A DNA stretch of 64,000 bases from Burkholderia metallica (GCF_902832845.1 NZ_CADFDB010000001.1:620001-684000), one strand, 5' to 3'; counted from the first letter of the stretch, positions 16,568-26,513 are shown. Program-made: numbers and translations. The notes: a model not told the origin generated them from the letters alone.

Positions 16568-18127
16568 TCAATGCGCGCCGGCCGCCGCCGCATCGGCATC
16601 GCCGCCGCCCGAGCGTGTCGGCTTCGTGATCCAGATGAGCGGAATGATCGCGACGAAGATGATCGCCGACACGTAGAAGATGTCGTTCAATCCCATTACG
16701 GCCGCCTGCGAATCGACCGACGCGTTGAAGAACGCGAGCGCCGAATCGGGGCTCAGGTGCAGCAGCGAACGCGTCGTGTCGACCTGCTGCGCGAAGATCG
16801 GGTTGGTGACGCTCGCCTGTTCGGTGAGCCGCGCGTGATGCAGGATCGTGCGGTCGTTCCACGCGTTGCTGATCAGCGACGTGCCCACCGCGCCGCAGAA
16901 CGTGCGGCCGAAATTCGACAGGCCGGCGGCGGCCGGGATCTTTTCAGGCGGCAGCCCGGACAGGATGATCGACGTCAGCGGCACGAAGAACATCGCCATC
17001 GGGATGCCCTGCAGCAGCGTCGGCAGCACGAGATCCCAGCGCGACACGTCGGTGTAGAACGTCGTGCGCATCATGAACACGACCGCGAAGCCGACGAACG
17101 CGAGCGTCGCGATGTAGCGCGGATCGGTGCGCGGCAGCAGGCGCCCCATGACCGGCGTGAGCAGGATCGCGAACACCCCGAGCGGCGCGGTGGCGAGCCC
17201 CGAGTCGACCGCGCGGTAGCCGAGGTAGCCTTGCATCCACTGCGGCAGCAATACGAGCGTGCCGAAGAACATCCCGTACGCGACCGAGATCGCGATCGTG
17301 CCGCCCGCGAAGTTGCGCTGCGTGAAGAGCCGCAGGTCGACGATCGGGTTGGCCTCGTACAGTTCCCACACGAGGAAGAACGCGAAGCCGATCAGCGCGA
17401 CGATGCCGAGCGCGACGACGACGGGCGAGTTGAACCAGTCGAGATCCTTGCCCTTGTCGAGCATGATCTGCAGCGATGCGACCCACAGCACGAGCAGCAG
17501 CAGGCCGACGGTGTCGATCGGCATGCGTTTCGTCGCCGATTCGCGGTCGCGGAACACGAGCCACGTGACGGCCGCCGCGAAGAAGCCGACCGGGATGTTG
17601 ATGTAGAAGATCCACGACCAGTTGTAGTCGTACGTGATCCAGCCGCCGAGCGACGGCCCCGCGATCGGGCCGACGAGCGCCGTCATCGACCACAGCGCGA
17701 GCGCGGTCGACGATTTCTGCCGCGGCCACGCGCCGAGCAGCAGCGCCTGCGACAGCGGCGCGAGCGGGCCTGCCACCGCGCCCTGCAGGATTCGCGCGGC
17801 GAGCAGCGTCGGCAGGTTCGGCGCGATCCCGCACAGCCACGACGCGAACACGAACAGCAGGATCGCCGTGACGAACAGGCGCACCTGGCCGAAGCGCTGC
17901 GTGAGCCAACCCGTCAACGGAATCGACACCGCGTTCGCGGCCGCGAAGATCGTGATCACCCACGTGCCTTCGTCGACCGACACGCCGAGGTCGCCCGAGA
18001 TCGTCGGGATGGCGACGTTCGCGATCGACGAATCGAGCACGTTCATGAACATCGCGAGCGATACCGCGATCGTGCCGATCGCGAGGCGGCCGCCCGATAG
18101 CGGCGCTGAAGAGGACGGAGCGGACAT
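16568..18127 (-). CDS. DHA2-family (EmrB/QacA-type) MFS drug efflux pump
   Basis: This 519-residue transporter with about 14 membrane helices carries the DHA2 motif near the start (LDSSIANVAIPTISGDLG) and the motif-C region around LVGPIAGPSLGGWI. EmrB proteins export hydrophobic compounds across the inner membrane with an EmrA adaptor and an outer-membrane channel, but no emrA or tolC-like gene lies nearby. The ATG at 18127 has an AGGAAA site; extension to 18253 is low-complexity Arg/Ala and was rejected. A LysR gene lies upstream on the same strand, 400 nt away. Confidence 0.87.
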   Translation of the reverse strand: MSAPSSSAPLSGGRLAIGTIAVSLAMFMNVLDSSIANVAIPTISGDLGVSVDEGTWVITIFAAANAVSIPLTGWLTQRFGQVRLFVTAILLFVFASWLCGIAPNLPTLLAARILQGAVAGPLAPLSQALLLGAWPRQKSSTALALWSMTALVGPIAGPSLGGWITYDYNWSWIFYINIPVGFFAAAVTWLVFRDRESATKRMPIDTVGLLLLVLWVASLQIMLDKGKDLDWFNSPVVVALGIVALIGFAFFLVWELYEANPIVDLRLFTQRNFAGGTIAISVAYGMFFGTLVLLPQWMQGYLGYRAVDSGLATAPLGVFAILLTPVMGRLLPRTDPRYIATLAFVGFAVVFMMRTTFYTDVSRWDLVLPTLLQGIPMAMFFVPLTSIILSGLPPEKIPAAAGLSNFGRTFCGAVGTSLISNAWNDRTILHHARLTEQASVTNPIFAQQVDTTRSLLHLSPDSALAFFNASVDSQAAVMGLNDIFYVSAIIFVAIIPLIWITKPTRSGGGDADAAAAGAH

Positions 18128-18527
18128 GGGTTTCCTGCGAACGGTAGGGACGGATGCGGGCCGCCGGTTGCGGCGGGCACGCGCCGCCGCGCACGCGCGT
18201 GCACGCGGCAACGCGGCGCACGCGCGCTCGGGCGGCTGGACGGAAAGGGGCACGGCGCGTGACGCGGCCCGGTACCGGGGCCGACGCGCGCAACGTGCTG
18301 CTCGATCGGAAGCACGAAGCCGTGGCGGGCTTCGCGAGGCTGGATGCGGCCGGTCAGGAAGGCGGGACGCGCGTGACGCGCCTGCGGGCAGCGCTCAGGC
18401 GGCTGCCGTTGCGTGTGGAGTCGTTGTGCATCGCGACAGGCTAACGATGTGGCGAGCCGCCATCAACACGGGGCGGCTCATTAATCGATTTCGCGTCGCG
18501 CAATAATCGGTGGGCGAACCGCACCGG
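18128..18527. other. Intergenic region between the DHA2 pump and LysR genes
   Basis: There is no supported gene in these 400 bases. It should hold the promoter of the DHA2 pump. At its right end an inverted repeat (GGCGAACCGC and GCGGTTCGCC, 18513-18544) spans the stop codon of the LysR gene and may act as its terminator, with ATTATTG following on the minus strand. Confidence 0.45.
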
Positions 18528-19430
18528 TTACGGCGCGGTTCGCCATGCGGTGAACACTTCCGCGAGGAAATCGACGAACGCGCGCACCTTGCTGTCGAGG
18601 GTCGCGCGTCGCGGATACAGCACGTGCAGCTCGACGTCGTCGCTGCGGTGCCAGTCGGGCAGCACGATTTCGAGTTCGTTCCGTTCGAGCCGGCGGGCCG
18701 TGTAGTGCGTCGAGACGAGTGCGATGCCGCCGCCGCTCGCGGCCTGGCGGAGCACCGTCACCGATTCGTTGGTGATCAGCACCGGCCGCACCGGCACGTC
18801 GGCCACGTCGCCGGCCGCGTTGGTGAGCCGCAGCGTCAGCCCGGGCGCGTCGCGGCCGACCAGCAGCAGGTCGTGTTGCGCGAGATCCTGCGGCGTGGCG
18901 GGCCGGCCGGCGCGGTCGAGATAGGCGGGGCTCGCGGCGAGCTTCGCCTGCGACCAGCCGAGCGAGCGCGCGATGTAGCTGGAGTCGGTCAGCACGCCCG
19001 CGCGCAGCGCGACGTCGAAGCCGTGCTCGACGAGATCGAGCGCGCTGTTGTCGTAGATCAGCACGAGCTGGACCAGCGGGTAGCGCCGGCGGAACTCGGC
19101 GAGTGCCGGCTCCAGTTCGAACAGGCCGATCGAGTAGGGCACCAGCACGCGCAGCGTGCCCTCCGGCGCCGTGCGCAGCGCACGGGCCTGACGGTCCGCG
19201 TCGAGCAGGATGTCCTCGGCGCGCAGGCAGCGCTCGTAGTAGTCGCGTCCGGCCTCGGTGACGGAGACGCGGCGCGTGGTCCGGTACAGCAGCTGGACGC
19301 CGAGGTCGTCCTCGAGCTGCTTGACCTTGCGGCTCACGCGGCTGAGCGGCATGTCGAGATGCGTGGCGGCGGCGGTGAAGTTGCCGCGCTCGACCACGCG
19401 CAGGAATATCCGGATGCTTTCGAAATCCAT
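18528..19430 (-). CDS. LysR-family regulator (CrgA/AaeR-like)
   Basis: This 300-residue LysR protein has its winged helix at about 1-60 (FTAAATHLDMPLSRVSRKVKQLE) and its effector domain from about 90 onwards. The N-terminus MDFESIRIFLRVVERGNF is typical of the CrgA subgroup. It is divergent from the FUSC gene with a 145-bp shared promoter region, the arrangement seen for AaeR and aaeB, so the FUSC pump is the most likely target. The DHA2 gene downstream on the same strand is a second candidate. Confidence 0.87.
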   Translation of the reverse strand: MDFESIRIFLRVVERGNFTAAATHLDMPLSRVSRKVKQLEDDLGVQLLYRTTRRVSVTEAGRDYYERCLRAEDILLDADRQARALRTAPEGTLRVLVPYSIGLFELEPALAEFRRRYPLVQLVLIYDNSALDLVEHGFDVALRAGVLTDSSYIARSLGWSQAKLAASPAYLDRAGRPATPQDLAQHDLLLVGRDAPGLTLRLTNAAGDVADVPVRPVLITNESVTVLRQAASGGGIALVSTHYTARRLERNELEIVLPDWHRSDDVELHVLYPRRATLDSKVRAFVDFLAEVFTAWRTAP

Positions 19431-19575
19431 ACGGGGTGCTTCCGTGTTCGGTGTGCGCGCATCTTACCTGCGCCGGCCGAATCGCTTCATGCGGCGGCGA
19501 TTATCCTGCCCGGTGCAATAACGCATCCTGTCCGAGCCTCTTAGTGGCGGCGGCGCGCGCCCGTATGCTCGCCGG

Positions 19576-21606
19576 ATGAAATTCGCCTTGCCCTCCCTGC
19601 CGCCGCTCGCGGCCGTGCGCACCGCGCTGCGCGACACGTGGCCCGCGCTGCCGCCCGGCGCCGTCGGCTTCGCGTTGCGCAACACGGCGGCGTCGCTGCT
19701 CGCGCTCTACATCGCGTTCCGGATGAATCTCGACGACCCGAAGTGGGCCGCGTCGACGGTGTGGATCGTCGCGCAGGGCAGCCGCGGAATGGGGTTGTCG
19801 AAGAGCCAGTACCGGATTCTCGGCACCGCGATCGGCGCGGTCGTCGCGCTCGTGCTGACCGGCGCATTCGCGCAGACGCCGGAGCTGTTCCTGCCGGCGC
19901 TCGCCGCGTGGATCGGCCTGTGCGCGGGCGTCGCGACCTTCCTGCGCAATTTTCGTGCGTATGCGGCGGTGCTCGCCGGCTATACGGCGGCGATCATCGC
20001 GATGGACGCGGTGGCCGCGCCGCTGCACGCATTCGACATCGCGACCGCGCGATTCCTGTACGTGGTGGTCGGCATCCTGTGCGGCGCGGCGTTCGAGACG
20101 GTGTTCGCGCCGGGCTCGCCGCTGGCCGACGTCCGCACGCGGCTCGCGCGCTATCTCGACCGCGCGGTGGCCGTCGGCGCGGGCGCGCTGCGCCGCGAGC
20201 CGAACGGCGCGGCCGTGCACCGGCTGTTCGTGGAGGCGCTCGCACTCGACACGGCAGCCGAGTATGCGGCCGCGGGCGAGCCGTCGGTGCGCAATGCGAT
20301 CGGCCATCTCCGTGCGGCGGTGCTCGGCGTGCTGTCCGCGCAGGCCGCCGGGCAGGCGCTGCACGAGCACGCGGCGCGCAGCGGCGGCACGCCGGACCCG
20401 TTGATCGCCGATACCGCTCAGGTGCTCGACGGCGTGGCCGCGCGGGGCGACGCGGGTGCGGCGCTGGCCGCATTGCGTGCGCGCGTGGACGACGCGATGC
20501 GCGCCGGGGCCGCGGAGCCGGCCGGCTCGGACCCGTCGCGCCTGCTCACGCTCGACCGGCTGGCGGCGCTCGTCGCCGGGTTCGACGCCGCGTATGCGGG
20601 CCAGGCGCAACTGGCGCGGCCGGATCCGCCAGCGTCGCGCGTGCGCTATGCGTTTCACCGCGATCCGGTGCTCGCGTGCCACAACGGGCTTCGCGCGTTC
20701 GTCGCGGTGCTGATCGCGGCAGCGCTGTGGATCGTCACCGCGTGGCCGTCGGGCGCCGGGTTCGTCGCGATCACGGGCGTGGTCTGCGCGCTGTTCTCGA
20801 CGCGCCCGAACTCGGTCGGTGCCACGCTCGGTTTCCTGAAAGGCGCGGGCTGCGCGGCGGTCGCGGGCGCGCTCTGCAATTTCGTGCTGCTGCCGGCCGT
20901 GTCGGGCTTCGAGATGCTCGCGACCATCCTCGGCGTGTTCATGATCGGCACCGGTATCGCGATGCGCAATCCGCGCACGGCCGGCATCGGTAGCGGCTTC
21001 TCGATCTTCTTCTGGAATTTCACGTCGCCGGACAATACCGCGCGCATCGGCGACGCCGCCTTTCTTAATTCGGCGCTCGCGACGCTGCTCGGCATCGCGT
21101 TCGGCGCGCTGGTGTTCGCGCTCGTGTTTCCCGGCGACGCCGGCACGAGCCGGCGGCGCCTGCATCGCGCGGTGCGCGACGACCTCGCGCGGATCGCGCG
21201 CAATCCGCGGGCTTGGCAAGCGAGCGCGTGGCTGAGCCGCACGGCCGATCGTATCGGACGCGAACTCGGGTTCGCGGGCCGTCTGCCGGCCGCGCTGATC
21301 GAACGCGACGTGCGCGACCTGCTCGCGGCCTGGACGATCGGCGACAGCCTGCTGGCGCTGGCCGCGCTTGCAACCCGCGAGCCGGCGGCGCGCCGTGCGG
21401 TCGCGGTGGTGCGGGGGCGGGTCGGGCACGCGGATTTCGCGCGGCTCGCGCGGGCCGGCCATGCGGCGGCCCGGGTGCTGCTGCGGCGCGTGACCGAGGT
21501 CGACAGCGACGATGGCCGCGCGCTGCTGCGCGGGGCGGTGTTGCTGAGAACGATCGCGGATACGGCGGCCGCGCACGACGGCTTTCTGAGCGGCCGCGAC
21601 GACTGA
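19576..21606 (+). CDS. FUSC-family (AaeB-like) aromatic acid exporter
   Basis: This 676-residue inner-membrane protein has two repeats of a multi-helix membrane unit (about 25-180 and 370-515), each followed by a soluble region. This is the fusaric-acid-resistance / AaeB architecture. The segment MNLDDPKWAASTVWIVAQ and its repeat-like partner in the second half (GFVAITGVVCALFSTRPNS) are typical. Such proteins export aromatic carboxylic acids or fusaric acid, usually with an AaeA-type adaptor, which is absent here. It is divergent from the LysR gene. Confidence 0.85.
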   Translation: MKFALPSLPPLAAVRTALRDTWPALPPGAVGFALRNTAASLLALYIAFRMNLDDPKWAASTVWIVAQGSRGMGLSKSQYRILGTAIGAVVALVLTGAFAQTPELFLPALAAWIGLCAGVATFLRNFRAYAAVLAGYTAAIIAMDAVAAPLHAFDIATARFLYVVVGILCGAAFETVFAPGSPLADVRTRLARYLDRAVAVGAGALRREPNGAAVHRLFVEALALDTAAEYAAAGEPSVRNAIGHLRAAVLGVLSAQAAGQALHEHAARSGGTPDPLIADTAQVLDGVAARGDAGAALAALRARVDDAMRAGAAEPAGSDPSRLLTLDRLAALVAGFDAAYAGQAQLARPDPPASRVRYAFHRDPVLACHNGLRAFVAVLIAAALWIVTAWPSGAGFVAITGVVCALFSTRPNSVGATLGFLKGAGCAAVAGALCNFVLLPAVSGFEMLATILGVFMIGTGIAMRNPRTAGIGSGFSIFFWNFTSPDNTARIGDAAFLNSALATLLGIAFGALVFALVFPGDAGTSRRRLHRAVRDDLARIARNPRAWQASAWLSRTADRIGRELGFAGRLPAALIERDVRDLLAAWTIGDSLLALAALATREPAARRAVAVVRGRVGHADFARLARAGHAAARVLLRRVTEVDSDDGRALLRGAVLLRTIADTAAAHDGFLSGRDD

Positions 21607-21642
21607 CGGCGCGACTGACGCGCGCGGGCGGCGGCCCGCCCG

Positions 21643-22563
21643 TCAGCTGAGGTGATACGCGTTGACGGGCGTCACTTCCGCCGGCAGCGGCTCGCGGTTC
21701 AGTTCGAGCAGCGTGCGCTCGATCTGGCGCGTCATCGCATCGAGGGCGAGATGGTTCGGCCCGTCGCCGAACGGTTCGGCGATCGCATGCGCGATCGCGT
21801 CGAGCGCGATCAGCGTATAGGCGACGAACACGCTGACGAACGGCGTCGCCGCGCCGATCGAATCGACGAGGCCGAACGGCAGCAGCACGCAGTACGCATA
21901 GATCGTCCGGTGCAGCAGCACGTCGTAGGAGAACGGGATCGGCGTCGACGCGATGCGCTCGCAGCCGCTCACCATCGCCACCAGCTCGTCGAGGCGCGCG
22001 TCGAGCATCCACAGGCGCGTGTCGGCGAGGCGGCCCGCATCGGCGCGCGCGGCGAACGCTTCGCGCAGTTCGTGCACGATGACGATCGGGCGGAAGCGGG
22101 ACGCGGCGATGCGCGCGCAGGTCGCGCCGTCGAGCAGCCCGCGCAGGTCCGCGTGCGGATCGGTGCCGCGCAGCTGATGCTTGAGCGCATGGACGAACGC
22201 GACGACCTTGCGCACGAACGCGCGCTGCGCGGCCTCGTCGCGATCGATCGCGCCGTAGCAGAGCGCCTGCGACACCAGCGTGCGCGTCGCGGTCAGCACG
22301 CCGCCCCACAGCTGCCGGCCCTCGCGATAGCGTTCGTAGCTCGCGTTGTTGCGGAACCCGGCGAAGATCGCGAGCGTGAGGCCGATCAGCGTGAACGGCG
22401 TCGGGTTCAGCGGCACCTTCTCGCCGAGCACGCGGCCGCCGCCCCATACCGCGACCAGGCTGATCGCAAGCGTCAGCAGGAGCTGCGGCAGGATGGTCGG
22501 CAGTACCGAACCGTTCCAGACGAGCAGCATCCGCAGCCAGTGCTCGCGCGGCCGAACGATCAT
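21643..22563 (-). CDS. Bestrophin/YneE-family membrane channel
   Basis: This 306-residue member of the bestrophin-like (UPF0187) family has two N-terminal membrane helices (about 22-42 and 54-70), the conserved segment FRNNASYERYREGRQLWGG, and a second helical pair around 210-250. Bacterial bestrophins are pentameric ion channels; substrate preference varies. It begins 13 nt after the stop of the molybdopterin oxidoreductase gene, so the two form an operon. The link between them is not understood, although ion movement accompanying acid or redox stress is a reasonable guess. Confidence 0.83.
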   Translation of the reverse strand: MIVRPREHWLRMLLVWNGSVLPTILPQLLLTLAISLVAVWGGGRVLGEKVPLNPTPFTLIGLTLAIFAGFRNNASYERYREGRQLWGGVLTATRTLVSQALCYGAIDRDEAAQRAFVRKVVAFVHALKHQLRGTDPHADLRGLLDGATCARIAASRFRPIVIVHELREAFAARADAGRLADTRLWMLDARLDELVAMVSGCERIASTPIPFSYDVLLHRTIYAYCVLLPFGLVDSIGAATPFVSVFVAYTLIALDAIAHAIAEPFGDGPNHLALDAMTRQIERTLLELNREPLPAEVTPVNAYHLS

Positions 22564-22575
22564 CGCCGTGCTCCG

Positions 22576-24900
22576 TCAGGCGGCGAGAGACGCCGGCGCG
22601 GCCGCGCGATGCAGCAGCACGGGAATCGACTTCGACGTCGGCGTGTTGCACACGTCGCCGACGCTGTCGAGCGGCACGAGCGGGTTGGTTTCCGGGTAGT
22701 ACGCGCCGATGCAGCCGCGCGGGATGTCGTATTCGACGAGCAGGAAGCCGTCCGCGCGCCGCGCGATGCCGTCGTGCCACACGGTTTCCATGTCGACCCA
22801 TTCGCCGGCCTTCAGGCCGAGCATCGCGAGATCGTCGCGGTTCGCGAACACCACGCGGCGCTGGCCGAACACGCCGCGATAGCGGTCGTCGAGCCCGTAG
22901 ACGGTCGTGTTGTACTGGTCGTGCGAACGCGTGGTCATCAGCGTCATCAGCCGTTCGCCGTGCAGCGCGCGGGCGCGCTGGATCGGCGTGTCGGCCGGCA
23001 GCGCGTGCGCGATGAAGTTCGCCTTGCCCGTCGGCGTGAGCCACTCGCGGTCGCGCGACGCCACCCGCAGATGGAAGCCGCCCGGCCGCGCGATGCGCGT
23101 GTTGTAGTCGTAGAAGCCGTCGAGCGTCGCCTCGATCGCGTCGCGGATCTTCGCGTAGTCGTCCTTGTACGCGAGCCAGTCGATCTTGCCGCTGCCGAAC
23201 AGCGCGTGGCCGATGTGCGCGACGATCGCGGGCTCCGACATCAGGTTCGGCGACGCCGGCTTGTTCATCCCGTACGACACGTGGACCATGCTCATCGAAT
23301 CCTCGACCGTCACGCCTTGCGCGACGTTGTCCTGCAGGTCGATCTCGGTGCGGCCGAGCGTCGGCAGGATCAGCGCGTCGCGGCCGTGGATCAGGTGGCT
23401 GCGGTTCAGCTTCGTCGTGATGTGCACCGACAGGTCGCAGCGGCGCATGCCTTCCCACGTGCGCGGCGTGTCGGGCGTCGCCATCGCGAAGTTGCCGCCG
23501 AGGCCGATCAGCACCTTCACACGGCCGTCGAGCATCGCTTCGATCGTCTCGACGACGTCGTAGCCGTGGTGGCGCGGCGGCTCGAAATCGAACACGCGGC
23601 CGAGCCGGTCGAGGAACGCATGCGACGGCTTCTCCTCGATGCCGACCGTGCGGTTGCCCTGCACGTTCGAGTGGCCGCGCACCGGGCACAGGCCGGCGCC
23701 GGGGCGGCCGATGTTGCCGCGCATCAGCATCAGGTTCGTCAGCATCTGCACGGTCGCGACCGAATGCTTGTGCTGCGTGATGCCCATCCCCCACGTCGCG
23801 ATCACGCGTTCGCTGCGCGCATAAAGCTGCGCGAGGCCGTCGATCTGCTCGTACGGCACGCCGCTTTCGGCCGTCAGCGCGGACCAGCTTTCGTCGCGCA
23901 GATCGTCGGCGAACGCGTCGAAGCCGGCCGTGTGTTCGTCGATGAACGCGGTGTCGAGCACGCGCGGCGTGCCGGCGGCGCGCGCGGCGTCGTCGAGTTC
24001 GAGCACGCGCTTCGCGATCCCCTTGATCAGCGCGAAATCGCCGCCGATCGTCGGCTGGATGAACGTCGACGCGATCTTCGTGCCCGACATCGTCAGCATT
24101 TCCAGCGGGCTTTGCGGATCGGCGAAGCGTTCGAGGCCGCGCTCCTTCAGCGGGTTGATCGACACGATCGTCGCGCCGCGCTTCGCGCATTCGCGCAGCT
24201 CGCCCATCATCCGCGGATGGTTGGTGGCCGGGTTCTGGCCGAAGATCAGCAGCGTGTCCGCGTGCTCGAAATCGTCGAGCGTGACGGTGCCCTTGCCGAC
24301 GCCGACCGACGCCGGCAGCCCGCGGCTCGTCGCCTCGTGGCACATGTTCGAGCAGTCGGGGAAGTTGTTCGTGCCGTAGAGCCGCACCAGCAGCTGGTAC
24401 AGGAACGCCGCCTCGTTGCTCGCGCGGCCGGACGTGTAGAACGCGGCCTGGTTCGGGTCGGGCAGCGCGCGCAGGTGGCGCGCGATCAGCGCGAACGCGT
24501 CGTCCCACGCGATCGGGACGTAGCGGTCGGTCTGCGCGTCGTACACCATCGGATCGGTGAGCCGGCCGTGCTGTTCGAGTTCGAAGTCCGACTGTTCGAG
24601 CAGCTCGGCGACCGTGTGCGCGGCGAAGAATTCGGGCGTCACGCGCTTGCTCGTCGCTTCGGCGGCCACGGCCTTCACGCCGTTTTCGCAGAATTCGAAC
24701 GTCGATGCGTGCTGGCGGTCGGGCCACGCGCAGCCCGGGCAGTCGAAGCCGTCCGGCTGGTTCTGGCGCAGCAGCGTGCGGTAGTTGCCGCCGGCGACCT
24801 TTTCCTTGATCAGATTGATCGTGACGGCCTTGAGCGCACCCCAGCCGGCGGCCGGGTGGGTGTACGGTTCGATGCGCGCGGTGGCGGATTTCTTTTTCAT
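22576..24900 (-). CDS. FdhF/YdeP-family molybdopterin oxidoreductase
   Basis: This 774-residue cytoplasmic oxidoreductase of the formate-dehydrogenase-like YdeP group has no signal peptide. It has a CPGC motif at 54-57, the metal/cofactor region DCSNMCHEATSRGLP, LIFGQNPATNHP and, near the C-terminus, the molybdopterin-dinucleotide binding domain (TTRSHDQYNTTVYGLDDR). YdeP is associated with acid resistance in E. coli; the electron donor is unknown. The ATG at 24900 puts KKKSATARIEPY at the N-terminus, as usual for the family; the in-frame ATG at 24963 lies in the divergent promoter region. Confidence 0.87.
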   Translation of the reverse strand: MKKKSATARIEPYTHPAAGWGALKAVTINLIKEKVAGGNYRTLLRQNQPDGFDCPGCAWPDRQHASTFEFCENGVKAVAAEATSKRVTPEFFAAHTVAELLEQSDFELEQHGRLTDPMVYDAQTDRYVPIAWDDAFALIARHLRALPDPNQAAFYTSGRASNEAAFLYQLLVRLYGTNNFPDCSNMCHEATSRGLPASVGVGKGTVTLDDFEHADTLLIFGQNPATNHPRMMGELRECAKRGATIVSINPLKERGLERFADPQSPLEMLTMSGTKIASTFIQPTIGGDFALIKGIAKRVLELDDAARAAGTPRVLDTAFIDEHTAGFDAFADDLRDESWSALTAESGVPYEQIDGLAQLYARSERVIATWGMGITQHKHSVATVQMLTNLMLMRGNIGRPGAGLCPVRGHSNVQGNRTVGIEEKPSHAFLDRLGRVFDFEPPRHHGYDVVETIEAMLDGRVKVLIGLGGNFAMATPDTPRTWEGMRRCDLSVHITTKLNRSHLIHGRDALILPTLGRTEIDLQDNVAQGVTVEDSMSMVHVSYGMNKPASPNLMSEPAIVAHIGHALFGSGKIDWLAYKDDYAKIRDAIEATLDGFYDYNTRIARPGGFHLRVASRDREWLTPTGKANFIAHALPADTPIQRARALHGERLMTLMTTRSHDQYNTTVYGLDDRYRGVFGQRRVVFANRDDLAMLGLKAGEWVDMETVWHDGIARRADGFLLVEYDIPRGCIGAYYPETNPLVPLDSVGDVCNTPTSKSIPVLLHRAAAPASLAA

Positions 24901-25052
24901 GATGCGGGTGTCGGGGTCGATGGCTGCAGAGTACGCGCGGCCCCCGTCCGGCTGTGTGTACACCTGTTCACTTCAAAAAAGAGTACAGTTTCGGCCATTC
25001 AGGCAGTACGGATCGCAACTGTATCGTTGAAGGGAAGTTGAAAGGGAGGCGC
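24901..25052. promoter_or_regulatory. Divergent promoter/operator region of the oxidoreductase and MocR genes
   Basis: The 152-bp region contains four GTAC tetramers at 24931, 24958, 24983 and 25006, roughly one every 25 bp. AGAGTAC occurs twice (24928 and 24980) and GTGTACAC forms an 8-bp palindrome at 24956-24963. MocR regulators often bind spaced direct repeats, so these are candidate operator elements. The mocR start codon has a GGGAGG site. Confidence 0.5.
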
Positions 25053-26474
25053 GTGAAGCGTTACGAACAACTGGCCGACGAGCTCCACGCGCAGATCGAG
25101 CGCGGCGTGTACCGGCCCGGCGAGCGGATTCCGTCGGTGCGGCAGGCGAGCCGGCAGCAGCAGCTCAGCGTCACGACCGTGCTGCGCGCGTACCTCGTGC
25201 TGGAAAGCCGCGGGCTGATCGAAAGCCGGCCGCAATCGGGCTATTTCGTCCGCGCACGCGCCGCGGCGCCGGCCGAGGCCGAGCTGCACACGTCGGCGCC
25301 GACCGCCGAGCCGTCGGCGGTGGACGTGAGCCGGCTGGTGCTGTCGACGCTGCGCTCGATCGCGCGCGACGACGCGGTGCCGCTCGGTTCGCCGTATCCC
25401 GATGCGTCGCAGTTTCCGGTGCAGCGTCTCGCACGCTATGCGCAGACGATCGGCCGCCGTCGCACGCGCTGGGGCGTGATCGACGATCTGCCGCCGGGCA
25501 ACCAGGAACTGATCCGCCAGATCGCGCGGCGTTATGCGGAGCGCGGGATCGCGGTCGAACCCGGCGAGATCGTGATGACGATCGGCGCGACCGAGGCGAT
25601 CAACCTGTGCCTCCAGGCCGTCGCGAAACCGGGCGACACGATCGCGGTGGAGTCGCCTACCTTCTACGCGATGCTGCACGCGATCGAGCGGATGGGCATG
25701 CGTGCGCTGGAAATCGCGACGCACCCGGGCGACGGCATCGATCTCGACGCGCTCGAACGGGTGCTCGAGCGCGAGCGCATCGCCGCGTGCATGGTGATGC
25801 CGAACTTCCAGAATCCGCTCGGCTTCCAGATGCCCGATGAACGCAAGCGCGCGCTCGTCGAACTGCTGGCGAAGCACGGCGTGCCGGCGATCGAGAGCGA
25901 CGTCTATCACGAGCTTCACTTCGGCGACACGACGCCGAGCGCGCTGAAGTCGTTCGACCGCGACGGGCTCGTGCTGCATTGCGCGTCGTTCACGAAGAGC
26001 CTGTCGCCGCGCTACCGGATCGGCTGGGCGATGCCGGGCCGCTACCGCGACCAGGTCGAGAAGCTGAAATTCCTGAACACGCTCGCGACGCCCGCGATCG
26101 AGCAGCTCGCGATTGCCGAGTACCTGAAACACGACGGCTACGATTTCCACCTGCGGCGCATGCGCAAGCAGTACGCGCAGCAGGCGAGCCTGATGAGCGC
26201 GATGGTGCGGCGTTTCTTTCCGGAAGGCACGCGGCTGTCGCAGCCGCAGGGCGGTTACGTGCTGTGGGTCGAGCTGCCGCCGCAGGTCGACGCGATGAAG
26301 CTGTATGCGCTCGCGCTCGCGCAGCGGATCACGGTCGGGCCCGGGCACATGTTCTCGGCCGGCACCGATTACCGGCATTTCATCCGGCTCAACTACAGTT
26401 ATCCGTGGTCGCGCCAGATCGAGGAAGCGTTGAAAGTGCTCGGCCGGCTCGCGTCGGAGTGCGCGGCGCGCTGA
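25053..26474 (+). CDS. MocR-type regulator (GntR winged helix fused to aminotransferase fold)
   Basis: This 473-residue protein has an N-terminal GntR winged helix (about 1-75, RIPSVRQASRQQQLSVTTVLRAY) and a class I aminotransferase-like domain (about 110-470). The pyridoxal phosphate lysine is in SFTKSLSPRYRIGW, and GATEAINLCLQ and MPNFQNPLG are typical. I chose the GTG at 25053 because it has an ideal GGGAGG site and the protein then starts with KRYEQLADELHAQIERG. The ATG at 24954 would put promoter sequence into the protein. It is divergent from the FdhF/YdeP-bestrophin operon, its likely target. Confidence 0.88.
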   Translation: MKRYEQLADELHAQIERGVYRPGERIPSVRQASRQQQLSVTTVLRAYLVLESRGLIESRPQSGYFVRARAAAPAEAELHTSAPTAEPSAVDVSRLVLSTLRSIARDDAVPLGSPYPDASQFPVQRLARYAQTIGRRRTRWGVIDDLPPGNQELIRQIARRYAERGIAVEPGEIVMTIGATEAINLCLQAVAKPGDTIAVESPTFYAMLHAIERMGMRALEIATHPGDGIDLDALERVLERERIAACMVMPNFQNPLGFQMPDERKRALVELLAKHGVPAIESDVYHELHFGDTTPSALKSFDRDGLVLHCASFTKSLSPRYRIGWAMPGRYRDQVEKLKFLNTLATPAIEQLAIAEYLKHDGYDFHLRRMRKQYAQQASLMSAMVRRFFPEGTRLSQPQGGYVLWVELPPQVDAMKLYALALAQRITVGPGHMFSAGTDYRHFIRLNYSYPWSRQIEEALKVLGRLASECAAR

Positions 26475-26513
26475 GGCCAGCGCGGCGGCCGCTCACCGGC
26501 CGCCCCGCCTGCG

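Noticed and set aside
16568-18127. Possible complete EmrAB-TolC efflux operon
   Set aside because: Only the EmrB-type pump is present; no adaptor or outer-membrane channel gene flanks it.
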